Assembly: GCA_027296055.1 (NCBI GenBank) | Contig: JAPUJT010000100.1 | Location: 1 to 32,332, forward strand | Direction of reading: 5' to 3' | Length of the DNA: 32,332 nucleotides | Source: Planctomycetota bacterium | GTDB taxonomy: Bacteria; Planctomycetota; JAPUJT01 | In this document: in pieces, positions 7,962-15,015 of the stretch | How positions within the stretch are numbered: position 1 is the first letter of the stretch | How the letters are laid out: every line of letters begins with the position of its first letter | The notes under the pieces: generated by a model | What the model was told of the DNA's origin: nothing | The model's database searches: none | What the model saw: the letters and a program-made list of their open reading frames with translations, nothing else | Program-made: the position numbers and the translations under genes

Positions 7962-9280
7962 CCGTCCCGGCAGGGCCGCCCGTCCCGCGCCCACCCGTCC
8001 CGCGTGTCGTCTCCTGGAACATCACGAAGCGCTGCAACCTGAAATGCGAGCACTGCTACATCGACGCCAAGTTCGGGGGCTCGGCGCCCGCGGGGGAGCT
8101 CTCCACCGATGAATGCCTCCGCGTCCTCGGTGAGCTGGCCGAATTGAACTCGAGCGCCCTCCTGATCATCACGGGAGGGGAGCCGTTCCTTCGAAAGGAT
8201 CTCTTCCGGATCACGACCCGGGCTTCCGAGATCGGGTTCATGGTCGTCATCGGCACCAACGGGACCGTGATCTCGGACCGGCTTGCCGATCAGATCCCGG
8301 ACGCGGGCATTCAGGGCCTCAGCCTCAGCCTGCATGCGCTGACTTCCGAGCCGCATGATCGCTTCGTCGGCGTCCAGGGCGCATGGGATAACACGGTTCG
8401 GGGGGCTGGCGTTCTGAGAGAGCATGACATCCCTTTCATCATCCAGACCTCCGTCACTCCCTGGAACGAGGCCGAGATCCCACAGATCGTCGACAAGGCA
8501 AAGGCGCTCGGGGCTCGAGTCTTCAACCTCTACTTCCTGGTGGGGACCGGACGCGGCGCCGGGCAGACGCCGCTTTCCCCGGACGCTTACGAAGCTCTCC
8601 TGGAGACCCTCTATCTCTCGCAGAAACAGCACGAGGGGGAGATGATCGTGAACGCCAAGTGCGCCCCGCATTTCAAGCGGGTGATCTGGCAACACGATCC
8701 CGGATCGGCGAACTTGAGGGCCTACGGAACCGGTTGCCCTGCGGGCGTCCACTATCTCCAGATCACGCCGGATGGCAAGGTGACTCCCTGCCCTTACATG
8801 GGGCATTTCGTCGGGGATCTCCGGACTCAGACCTTCACCGAGATCTGGGAAGGATCGGGTTTGCTCCAGAGTTTGCGCAAGGCGGATCTCGGTGGGCGCT
8901 GCGGGGAGTGTGAGTTCAAGTCGTTTTGCGGGGGGTGCCGGTGCCGCGCTTATGCGGAGACGGGGGACGCCCTGGCGGAGGATCCGGCGTGCGGTTACGA
9001 ACCGGGGACCCTCTCGGCCGAACCGGTCGTCCTCGAGCAGGAGATGACTTTCGGAATCCCGGAGGTGTTTCGGGTGCGATGGACGCCGGAGGCACGCCAG
9101 AGGCTCCAATCCGTTCCGTCCTTCGCACGGGGAATGGTCATTCGCCGGGTGGAGAAATATGCCGAGGAGAGCGAGATACGTGAGATCACGCCGGAATTGA
9201 TGGCGAAGCTGCGCGATCGATTTCTTCGCGAACGAGGCGGAAAGGTTCCCTTCGCTTTCTGGAAGCGCGGCAAGACTTGA
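7958..9280 (+). CDS. Radical SAM/SPASM protein with C-terminal PCP_red-like domain
   Basis: The 440-residue protein begins at ATG 7958, overlapping the thiD stop. The radical SAM cluster motif is CNLKCEHC (Cys26, Cys30, Cys33), preceded by VVSWNITKR and followed by the SAM-binding ITGGEPF; YFLVGTGRG is also present. A SPASM-type region for auxiliary Fe-S clusters follows: CPAGVHYL, TPCPYMG, and CGECEFKSFCGGCRCRAYA ending at DPACGYE. The last ~60 residues (TPEARQRLQSVP, ARGMVIRRVEKYAEE, REITPELM) resemble the PCP_red domain of light-independent protochlorophyllide reductase subunits. The N-terminal part resembles the NirJ/AhbC/AhbD branch that modifies siroheme-derived tetrapyrroles, so a role in heme or a related cofactor is plausible but unproven. 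A peptide-modifying SPASM role is the main alternative. Confidence 0.85.
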   Translation: MTVPAGPPVPRPPVPRVVSWNITKRCNLKCEHCYIDAKFGGSAPAGELSTDECLRVLGELAELNSSALLIITGGEPFLRKDLFRITTRASEIGFMVVIGTNGTVISDRLADQIPDAGIQGLSLSLHALTSEPHDRFVGVQGAWDNTVRGAGVLREHDIPFIIQTSVTPWNEAEIPQIVDKAKALGARVFNLYFLVGTGRGAGQTPLSPDAYEALLETLYLSQKQHEGEMIVNAKCAPHFKRVIWQHDPGSANLRAYGTGCPAGVHYLQITPDGKVTPCPYMGHFVGDLRTQTFTEIWEGSGLLQSLRKADLGGRCGECEFKSFCGGCRCRAYAETGDALAEDPACGYEPGTLSAEPVVLEQEMTFGIPEVFRVRWTPEARQRLQSVPSFARGMVIRRVEKYAEESEIREITPELMAKLRDRFLRERGGKVPFAFWKRGKT

Positions 9281-9292
9281 TCTGAAAGATTT

Positions 9293-9309
9293 GGAGAGGC
9301 AGGCTCTCC
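9293..9309. terminator. Possible bidirectional terminator hairpin
   Basis: GGAGAG (9293-9298) and CTCTCC (9304-9309) form a 6-bp stem with a five-base loop in the 57-base gap between two convergent genes. No clear T run follows on either strand, so termination is a guess from position. Confidence 0.3.
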
Positions 9310-9337
9310 GGGCACAAGGAGCAATTGTCGGGGGGGG

Positions 9338-10132
9338 TTACTTGACCCGGAAGCCGACCATCGTGATGTCGTCTTCCTGCTCGCGTCCATCCATGAACGT
9401 GTAGACGTCCACTTCCAATGCCTGGATGATCTCGTCCATCGGACGGTCGACGTTCCTCAGGATCGTATTCTCGATCCTCTTCTTGCCGTATTCCTCCCGG
9501 TCACGGTTCGTGGCTTCCCACAGACCGTCCGTGTAGAGGAAGATCAGGTCTCCCTTGATCAGCTGGATGTGCTTCTCCTCGAGGAGGGGGTTGAACCGCC
9601 TCCCGTCATCGATCCCCATGGCGAGGCCGCGCGGCTCGAAGACCTCCATCTGAGGCTTGCGGTTAGGATTGGCGAGGACCAAGGGAGGATGGCCAGCCCG
9701 GCAGAAATTGAGCGTCTGGGTTCGGCGGTTAAATACGGTGTAGAGGACCGTCACGAAAAAGCCGCGGGAGAAGTCCTTGTGGAGATCGGCGTTCGCATGG
9801 GCCAGGGTGGCGGCCGAGGAAGAAACGCCTCTCCCGAAGATATTGATCGTCTTCTTGGTCATGCCCATCACGAGAGCGGCGGGAATACCGTGGCCGGAGA
9901 CGTCCCCGATCGCAGTGCCGACCTCATCGGGGCCGACATCCACGAAATCGTAGAAATCTCCTCCGAGCTGCGATGACGGGCTGTAGTAGGCGCCGAATTC
10001 GAGTCCCGGGACCTGAGGAGGATCCGGGAGCATGTGGAGCTGCTGCTTCTTGGCAGCCACCAAGCTGGACTCGAGCTCTCGCTCGGCCTGGATCCTCTTG
10101 ACTATGCTGGCCAGCCGTTCGCGCTGGTCCAT
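9338..10132 (-). CDS. SpoIIE/RsbU-type PP2C serine phosphatase
   Basis: The 264-residue protein begins with a short coiled-coil-like segment (ERLASIVKRIQAERELESSL) and then a complete PP2C/SpoIIE catalytic domain. Metal-binding motifs are seen as QLGGDFYDF, IGDVSGHGIPAALVM, FLYTDGLWEA and QEDDITMV. Such phosphatases usually dephosphorylate an anti-sigma-factor antagonist in partner switching, but no STAS antagonist or HPK-like anti-sigma kinase lies in the window. It has no receiver, PAS or membrane domain, so its input must come from a partner. A consensus sigma-70 promoter lies about 130 bases upstream. It is the downstream neighbour, same strand, of a BamE-like lipoprotein gene and sits near a Hanks-type kinase, which suggests reversible Ser/Thr phosphorylation as a local theme. 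Confidence 0.93.
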   Translation of the reverse strand: MDQRERLASIVKRIQAERELESSLVAAKKQQLHMLPDPPQVPGLEFGAYYSPSSQLGGDFYDFVDVGPDEVGTAIGDVSGHGIPAALVMGMTKKTINIFGRGVSSSAATLAHANADLHKDFSRGFFVTVLYTVFNRRTQTLNFCRAGHPPLVLANPNRKPQMEVFEPRGLAMGIDDGRRFNPLLEEKHIQLIKGDLIFLYTDGLWEATNRDREEYGKKRIENTILRNVDRPMDEIIQALEVDVYTFMDGREQEDDITMVGFRVK

Positions 10133-10241
10133 TTAGCAGCACTCCAGACAGCCGGCGGCGGCTGTGGGGTATGAAAGAGAAACTCTACCCGAAATTGCGA
10201 CTTCGAGACCCGGACCGGGGCCGTCGGAGCCCCCCTTGAAA

Positions 10242-10259
10242 GTTGGTTCCCACACCAAC
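10242..10259 (-). other. Hairpin at the 5' end of the phosphatase transcript
   Basis: On the minus strand GTTGGT (10259-10254) and ACCAAC (10247-10242) form a 6-bp stem with a six-base loop immediately downstream of the predicted -10 box, so it would sit at the very 5' end of the mRNA. It could protect the transcript or be an operator-like inverted repeat. Confidence 0.4.
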
Positions 10260-10264
10260 CATTC

Positions 10265-10293
10265 ATTATAGGACGGAAGGGGGAAAAGGTCAA
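10265..10293 (-). promoter_or_regulatory. Consensus sigma-70 promoter for the SpoIIE-type phosphatase
   Basis: On the minus strand TTGACC (10293-10288) is followed after exactly 17 bases by TATAAT (10270-10265). It lies upstream of the phosphatase start at 10132 and predicts a 5' leader of roughly 125 bases. It is the best promoter match seen in the window and indicates transcription independent of the upstream lipoprotein gene. Confidence 0.75.
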
Positions 10294-10339
10294 CTGGTGT
10301 CTGATGACAGATCTCCAAATGCTATAACAAGTTAGGTCT

Positions 10340-10981
10340 TCAGTAGGGGGAGTGGGGCCGCTTCTTCTCGGGGAGGAGCCGGGGGTATGGATGGGGGATG
10401 AGGGGGGCATCCCCCTCCTCGGAGGTCACGAAGGTGACCACTCCGTCGCGAAATCGAACCCGGGTATACCAGTCTCCCTCCGTCGGATAGAGCCAGTCGA
10501 GGACTCCGGGGTCCGGGCCGGGGCTCGATCTTGGAGGCGGTCCCCACGAGAGCTCGACCTCTTCGGTCGTCATGCCGGGACCCACAAACCGACGACGGAC
10601 CATTCCTCGTTTCTCCGGCGCGATCCACTCCATGCGCGTCCCTCCCGGCTCCCTGGCAAAGACCCGCTCGATCTGTTCTCTTACGGAGAAGCCGCGATTC
10701 GGGTTCCGGAAGCAAAGAAAGAGGGTGGTCCCTTGCCAGCCCACCGCGAGCTGATCGGCCGTAAACTCCTCGACCTTGACGGAGGATCCGATGGGGAGGA
10801 ATTCGGGCGTGATGGCCCCGGCAACAGTATCCAGGATCACGCCGCGGGCGACGGGGACGTTATAGCGGGCGTACAGGACCCTTCGATCGTAATCCAGCCA
10901 AAGCTGGCGGGGCACGGATGAACAGCCGGTGCCCGCCAGGCCGAAGGTGAGAAGCAGGACGGCGGATACATGGGAGCGGAC
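10340..10981 (-). CDS. BamE/SmpA-like lipoprotein, start codon uncertain
   Basis: The frame encodes a lipoprotein-like N-terminus (VRSHVSAVLLLTFGLAG with Cys in GTGCSS), a domain of unknown type, and a C-terminal region with the SmpA/BamE signature: GPGMTTEEVELSWGPP, then WLYPTEGDWYTRVRFRDGVV. BamE-like domains assist outer-membrane assembly or simply bind envelope partners. The signal peptide is convincing, but no ATG, GTG or TTG lies in frame near it; the nearest choices are a CTG at 10957 (too short a signal), a non-standard codon, or an ATG at 10972 in a different frame. The upper limit given is the first codon of the signal region. It overlaps the divergent kinase start by about 12 bases. 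A single-base error or a real frameshift would explain the missing start. Confidence 0.7.
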   Translation of the reverse strand, partial: VRSHVSAVLLLTFGLAGTGCSSVPRQLWLDYDRRVLYARYNVPVARGVILDTVAGAITPEFLPIGSSVKVEEFTADQLAVGWQGTTLFLCFRNPNRGFSVREQIERVFAREPGGTRMEWIAPEKRGMVRRRFVGPGMTTEEVELSWGPPPRSSPGPDPGVLDWLYPTEGDWYTRVRFRDGVVTFVTSEEGDAPLIPHPYPRLLPEKKRPHSPY

Positions 10982-11824
10982 GAATTGAAGGACCTCGAGA
11001 AGATTGCGCCTCCTCGGTACAAGCTTCTCATGAGGATCGGGGAGGGGGGTTCCGGCACCGTCTTCAAGGCGAAGGACCTCGAGGGAGACCGTCTCGTCGC
11101 ATTCAAGGCCTTGAGGCCTCAGGACGGATCCGGGGACGTCCGGACGAGCCGATTCCTCCGACAGGCCGCCGTGATGGCCGAGCTGGATCATCCGAATATC
11201 GTGAAGGTGTTCGATCACGGAATCCATCGGCGGAGCCCCTATCTCGTGATGGAGTTCGTCCCGGGGGTCGGCCTCGACCGCGTCCTGGAGCGCGGTCCTC
11301 TCCGGGAGCTGACGGCGATCGGGATCTGCCTGAAGCTGGCCGAGATCCTGGAGTACATACACGCGCAAAACATCATCCACAGAGACCTCAAGCCTAGCAA
11401 CATCATGCTGAAAAAGGGAGGGATACCCGTCATGGTCGACTTCGGTTTCATGAAGTCGTATGCCGAGGATTTTGTGCTCGAGGAGTCAGGCGTCACGCTG
11501 GGGACACCTGCCTACATGGCGCCCGAGCTGGTGGAGGGCGATCTGCACAGGACGGACGGCCGGACCGATCTCTTTTCCCTCGGGGCGGTCCTCTACGAGA
11601 TGCTGACCGGCAGCAGGCCATTTCCCGCCCGAGATCCGGAGGGGGTCTTCAAGCAGATCCTTCGGATGAGACCCGACCCCCCGAGGAAGCTCCGGCCCGA
11701 CGTCAGCGAGGGGGTCGAGAAGGTCTGTCTGACTGCCCTGGCGAAGGATCCGGACGAGCGATACCCGTCCGCGAAGCAGATGGCGAACGCCCTGGGGCGC
11801 CTCCTGCTCACCGGTCATCTCTAG
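10970..11824 (+). CDS. Compact Hanks-type Ser/Thr protein kinase
   Basis: The 284-residue protein is almost only a kinase domain, with no transmembrane or sensor part. Motifs in order: Gly loop GEGGSGTVF (24-32), Lys46 in VAFK, HRDLKPSN with Asp139, DFG (157-159), GTPAYMAPE, and DLFSLGAVLYEML. The alpha-C position usually occupied by Glu (FLRE in many bacterial kinases) reads FLRQ, with Gln65, which could weaken the Lys-Glu salt bridge. The start ATG 10970 has a weak AGGA site (10956-10959) and lies inside the 5' end of the divergent BamE-like gene. The substrate is unknown; the nearby SpoIIE-type phosphatase is a candidate counterpart by location only. Confidence 0.93.
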   Translation: MGADELKDLEKIAPPRYKLLMRIGEGGSGTVFKAKDLEGDRLVAFKALRPQDGSGDVRTSRFLRQAAVMAELDHPNIVKVFDHGIHRRSPYLVMEFVPGVGLDRVLERGPLRELTAIGICLKLAEILEYIHAQNIIHRDLKPSNIMLKKGGIPVMVDFGFMKSYAEDFVLEESGVTLGTPAYMAPELVEGDLHRTDGRTDLFSLGAVLYEMLTGSRPFPARDPEGVFKQILRMRPDPPRKLRPDVSEGVEKVCLTALAKDPDERYPSAKQMANALGRLLLTGHL

Positions 11825-11844
11825 CGGTCGAGACCCCGCGCACG

Positions 11845-11873
11845 TGGCGAGGCCGCGATCCCTACCCTATAAT
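11845..11873 (+). promoter_or_regulatory. Probable promoter of queE
   Basis: A perfect TATAAT (11868-11873) lies 28 bases before the queE start. The -35 region at the right distance (TGGCGA, 11845-11850) is weak. Together with AGGAGA (11890-11895) it would give a short leader. Confidence 0.45.
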
Positions 11874-11901
11874 CCCCATCCATCCCGCGCAGGAGAAGTC
11901 G

Positions 11902-12543
11902 ATGGACCTCAAGGTCACCGAGATCTTCCATAGCATCCAGGGCGAATCAACCTACTCGGGCCTCCCCTGCACCTTCATCCGGCTAGCGACCTGCGACCTT
12001 CGGTGCCGCTGGTGCGACACCGAGTACTCGTTCGCGGAGGGAGAGACCCGCTCGATCGATTCCATCCTTCAGCGTGTCCGTGAGATAGGCTGCCCGCTCG
12101 TCGAGGTGACAGGGGGTGAACCTCTGGTTCAGGCGGGGGCGATCGATCTACTTCGACGGCTCCTCGAAGAGGAATACCGGGTGTTGCTGGAGACTGGAGG
12201 TCACCGCTCGCTCGGAGAGGTCCCACCTGAGGTGGTGAAGATCGTCGATCTCAAATGTCCCGGGAGTCGCATGTCGCACCGGAACCATTGGGCCAATCTG
12301 GAGTTGCTCACGGATAAGGACGAGCTCAAGTTCGTGATTGCGAACGAGGAGGACTACCTGTGGGCGCGAGGGGTGCTGAGAGATCGTCAACTGGAGGGGA
12401 AGCTCACGGTGCTCTTCTCGCCCGTCTGGGGGGAGATGGATCCGCAAGAGCTGGCAAGCTGGATCCTCCGCGATCGTCTCTCCGTTCGACTCCAGGTGCA
12501 GGTCCACAAAGTCATCTGGGGCCCTGACCGGAGAGGGGTGTAG
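11902..12543 (+). CDS. queE: 7-carboxy-7-deazaguanine synthase
   Basis: QueE is a small radical SAM enzyme that turns 6-carboxytetrahydropterin into 7-carboxy-7-deazaguanine, the ring-forming step to preQ0 and queuosine. The 213-residue protein starts with the family's FHSIQGEST and carries a canonical radical SAM motif CDLRCRWC (Cys31, Cys35, Cys38) and SAM-binding VTGGEPL. The start ATG 11902 has a good AGGAGA site 6 bases upstream. It is followed after only 6 bases by queC, so the two are surely co-transcribed. queD and folE are not in the window. Confidence 0.97.
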   Translation: MDLKVTEIFHSIQGESTYSGLPCTFIRLATCDLRCRWCDTEYSFAEGETRSIDSILQRVREIGCPLVEVTGGEPLVQAGAIDLLRRLLEEEYRVLLETGGHRSLGEVPPEVVKIVDLKCPGSRMSHRNHWANLELLTDKDELKFVIANEEDYLWARGVLRDRQLEGKLTVLFSPVWGEMDPQELASWILRDRLSVRLQVQVHKVIWGPDRRGV

Positions 12544-12549
12544 CGGAAA

Positions 12550-13236
12550 GTGGGTAAGATTCGAGCTGTCGTCCTGCTGAGCGGCGGAGTCGATTCCGCC
12601 ACCACGCTCGCCATGGCTCTCTCCGAAGGAAAAGAGTGCCATGCACTCACCGTGGACTATGGTCAGAGGCATCGGCGCGAGATTGACGCCGCGGAACGCA
12701 TCGCCACGAGCCTCGGGGCGGCCCAGCACGCGTACCTTCGGATGGATCTCCGCCCCTTCGCCACGTCGGCGCTGACCGGGGGAGGTGAGGTCCCGCGCCA
12801 TCGGGCACCGGAGGAGATCGGCCAGGGGATCCCGCCGACCTATGTTCCCGCCCGGAACACGATCCTCCTGGCTCTGGCGCTTGCGTGGGCAGAGAGCCTG
12901 GAGGCGTTGGAGATCTTCATCGGGGCTAACGTCCAGGACTACAGCGGGTACCCCGACTGCCGACCGGAGTTCATGTCCGCCTTCGAGGAAGTGATACGCC
13001 TCGGGACGCGACAAGGCGCTGAAGGCAGAGGCGAGATCCGGATCCTGACGCCCCTCATACGATGGTCAAAGGCCCAGATTGTGAAAAAGGGGGTCGAGCT
13101 TGGGGTGGATTTCGGCTTGACCTGGTCCTGCTACGATCCCACCGAGCGGGGGGAGCCGTGCCGCGGATGCGACGCCTGTTTGATCCGGGCGAAGGGATTC
13201 GCGGAGGCGGGCCTGCCGGATCCATTGATTTCTTGA
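12550..13236 (+). CDS. queC: 7-cyano-7-deazaguanine (preQ0) synthase
   Basis: QueC converts 7-carboxy-7-deazaguanine to preQ0 with ATP and ammonia. The 228-residue protein has the PP-loop SGGVDS (11-16) and the zinc-binding cysteines near the C-terminus: Cys194 in SCYDPT, then Cys204, Cys207 and Cys210 in EPCRGCDACL. DYGQRH, PARNTILLALALAWAE and the GANVQDYSGYPDCR segment are typical of the family. The start is GTG 12550, since the Met-Gly-Lys-Ile-Arg N-terminus leads directly into the PP-loop strand. The gene ends 4 bases before the stop of the convergent HU-like gene. Confidence 0.97.
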   Translation: MGKIRAVVLLSGGVDSATTLAMALSEGKECHALTVDYGQRHRREIDAAERIATSLGAAQHAYLRMDLRPFATSALTGGGEVPRHRAPEEIGQGIPPTYVPARNTILLALALAWAESLEALEIFIGANVQDYSGYPDCRPEFMSAFEEVIRLGTRQGAEGRGEIRILTPLIRWSKAQIVKKGVELGVDFGLTWSCYDPTERGEPCRGCDACLIRAKGFAEAGLPDPLIS

Positions 13237-13240
13237 GCGA

Positions 13241-13543
13241 TCAGGGATTCTGGTCGGTCGAGGCCACCTTCGATTCCAGCTCCTTGCCGGGATAGAATTT
13301 GACCGCCCGCTTGGGGGGGACGTGGACCTTTTCGCCGGTGCGCGGGTTGCGGGCGGTTCGAGGGGCCCTCTGAACGACGGTGAACACCCCGAAGTTCCTG
13401 AGCTCGATGTTCCCCTCGACTGCGATCACATCGATGATCGAATCGAGGGTCATCTGGACAACCTTGGCCACCACGGTCTGCTGGATCCCCGTCTTCTCCG
13501 AGATCCTTTTGACGATATCTTTCTTGGTCGTGCTCTCGTGCAT
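13241..13543 (-). CDS. HU/IHF-family DNA-binding protein
   Basis: This 100-residue protein is a standard bacterial histone-like protein: an N-terminal dimerisation helix pair (TKKDIVKRISEKTG), the conserved NIELRNFGVFTV, and the DNA-embracing arm with the RNPRTGE signature (ARNPRTGEKVHVP) followed by AVKFYPGKEL. It would bend and compact DNA as a homo- or heterodimer. The start is preceded by a purine-rich GGGAGAGGGAGA site ending 4 bases before the ATG. The arm sequence alone does not separate HU from IHF. Confidence 0.96.
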   Translation of the reverse strand: MHESTTKKDIVKRISEKTGIQQTVVAKVVQMTLDSIIDVIAVEGNIELRNFGVFTVVQRAPRTARNPRTGEKVHVPPKRAVKFYPGKELESKVASTDQNP

Positions 13544-13654
13544 GACGTCTCCCTCTCCCGGCGACTTTCAGGGGATTCCTGATAGAAATCGGTACCATAT
13601 CCGTATTCGGAAGTCAAAGGACTTTTTGGAGTTAGGGCAGTTTCCAGCTCCCGA

Positions 13655-13682
13655 TTGATGCCACCGCCGCTATCTTTATACT
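13655..13682 (+). promoter_or_regulatory. Probable promoter of the cytochrome c lipoprotein gene
   Basis: TTGATG (13655-13660) and TATACT (13677-13682) are separated by 16 bases and lie 47 bases before the ATG at 13729. It is in the 185-base gap divergent from the HU-like gene. Confidence 0.5.
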
Positions 13683-13728
13683 GTGGTCATTCCTCTGGTC
13701 TCCTGCTGAAAGGATATAGGGAGGATCC

Positions 13729-14076
13729 ATGAGATTGAGGACAGGCATCCTGGCATATCTCGCTCTCTTGGTGGGCCTCGCTACCGCCACCACGGGCTGC
13801 CCGCCCGCGAGCAACGGCGGCGCCGGCGGCGCTCAGGTCGGCCGGCAGATTTTCGTAGATCAGAGATGCGGAAAGTGCCACAAGGTCGGAGGAAAGGGAG
13901 GGATCATGGGCCCGGCCCTCGACGACCCGAAGGCCCCTGTGCGAACACGCGAATGGGTTCGAGAATATCTCAAGGACCCGATGTCGAAAATCGATGACGC
14001 GCGAATGCCTGCCGTCCTGGTCGAAGGGGAGGAGCTCGAAGCTCTCCTCGACTACCTCGCCGAAATCAATCCCTGA
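13729..14076 (+). CDS. Small exported mono-heme cytochrome c (probable lipoprotein)
   Basis: The 115-residue product has a signal peptide ending in ATTGC (Cys24), a borderline lipobox, followed by a Gly/Ala-rich linker. The heme c site is CGKCH (Cys47, Cys50, His51), and RMPAV near residue 91 offers the expected distal Met ligand. The C-terminal helix (LEALLDYLAEI) is typical of class I cytochromes c. GGGAGG lies 5 bases before the ATG. It ends exactly where the convergent PuuD-type membrane protein gene ends; in canonical PuuD the membrane domain and a cytochrome c domain are fused, so the two may form one redox unit. Confidence 0.9.
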   Translation: MRLRTGILAYLALLVGLATATTGCPPASNGGAGGAQVGRQIFVDQRCGKCHKVGGKGGIMGPALDDPKAPVRTREWVREYLKDPMSKIDDARMPAVLVEGEELEALLDYLAEINP

Positions 14077-14883
14077 TCAGAACCCCTTGACACGTTTCGC
14101 CTGGGCGTAGAGCGCGTAGGTGGCTAGCCACCCGACGAGGATGACGGCCGGGAGGTAGAGGAACGTCTTATTGAAGTCGTCCCCGATCGGCGCCGCCCAG
14201 GTCGAGTGCTGGCTGAGCATGGCGAAGACCAGCGGCACCGACATGTAGGTGTTGTGCTTCGAGCGCAGCCCCGCGAGGGCAGCAAGATCGCCATCCGGCT
14301 TCTCGCCGTTCTTTATGGCGGTGATTATCTTCCTCTGGGCAGGCCAGATCCGCATCCAGACATTGAAGGCCATGAAGGTCCCGAACATCGCCCCCAGGTG
14401 GATCGCCTGGGCGCGGAACGTGAAATCCCCGACGACCTTGAAGAGGATCACGATGACCGAGGCGAGTGCCCACCCGCCGAGGAATCCGATCGGGGGCTTC
14501 TTGAACCCCGTCTTGTAGAGGGCATCGTAGCCGATGACCGCCACGAATGTCAGGGCGATCATCGCAATGCCGCCTGCGTTCCACCCCCCTTCCGCTCCGA
14601 ACATCTGGAACGGATCCTTGCCCGCCCCCTCGTGCATGTAGTAGACGAGGCCGAGGAGGATGACGCCGGAGAGCCACGTGAAGGCGGCGCCCCATCGGAA
14701 CCAGTAGAGAGTCCGGGGAAGAAGCTCCGGAACGACCTTCTTCTTGGTCTCCGCGTCCATCGTGGGAGCGAAGGCGGAGTTCACCCAGTTGAAGAAGAAG
14801 AGCAGACCGATCCAGAGGATCCCGGCCACCACGTGAATCCAGCGGGTCATGGAATCTGCGAAATCTCTCGGGTCGATGTCCAT
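14077..14883 (-). CDS. PuuD-type membrane protein (urate hydroxylase N-terminal domain family), no fused cytochrome c
   Basis: The 268-residue protein has about seven or eight hydrophobic segments, starting with RWIHVVAGILWIGLLFFFNW. It matches the membrane domain family of urate hydroxylase PuuD: conserved His residues in the first and middle segments and the late signature RSKHNTYMSVPLVFAMLSQHS. Proven PuuD proteins carry a C-terminal cytochrome c domain, absent here. Stand-alone members occur in many non-proteobacteria and their substrate is not established, so urate oxidation should not be assumed; no other purine-degradation gene is in the window. AAGGAGGGG lies just before the start codon. 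Its stop abuts the stop of the cytochrome c gene. Confidence 0.85.
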   Translation of the reverse strand: MDIDPRDFADSMTRWIHVVAGILWIGLLFFFNWVNSAFAPTMDAETKKKVVPELLPRTLYWFRWGAAFTWLSGVILLGLVYYMHEGAGKDPFQMFGAEGGWNAGGIAMIALTFVAVIGYDALYKTGFKKPPIGFLGGWALASVIVILFKVVGDFTFRAQAIHLGAMFGTFMAFNVWMRIWPAQRKIITAIKNGEKPDGDLAALAGLRSKHNTYMSVPLVFAMLSQHSTWAAPIGDDFNKTFLYLPAVILVGWLATYALYAQAKRVKGF

Positions 14884-14960
14884 CCGCCCCTCCTTCTATC
14901 TACCTGTTATGAGTTTGATCGTATTCCCCCTGCCCGTAGATAGGCGTGCGATCGGCACGG

Positions 14961-14989
14961 AAGGTACAAGGCGCACTGGGCGGTGTCAA
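14961..14989 (-). promoter_or_regulatory. Probable promoter of the PuuD-type gene
   Basis: On the minus strand a perfect TTGACA (14989-14984) is followed after 17 bases by TACCTT (14966-14961). It lies about 80 bases upstream of the start at 14883 and shortly after the stop of the DUF72 gene, so the membrane protein can be transcribed on its own. Confidence 0.5.
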
Positions 14990-15015
14990 TACTGATCCGA
15001 GCTAGCAACGGCGGA

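Noticed and set aside
7892..9109. A minus-strand open frame of about 400 codons opposite the radical SAM gene
   Set aside because: It is an antisense shadow of the radical SAM gene with no family features.
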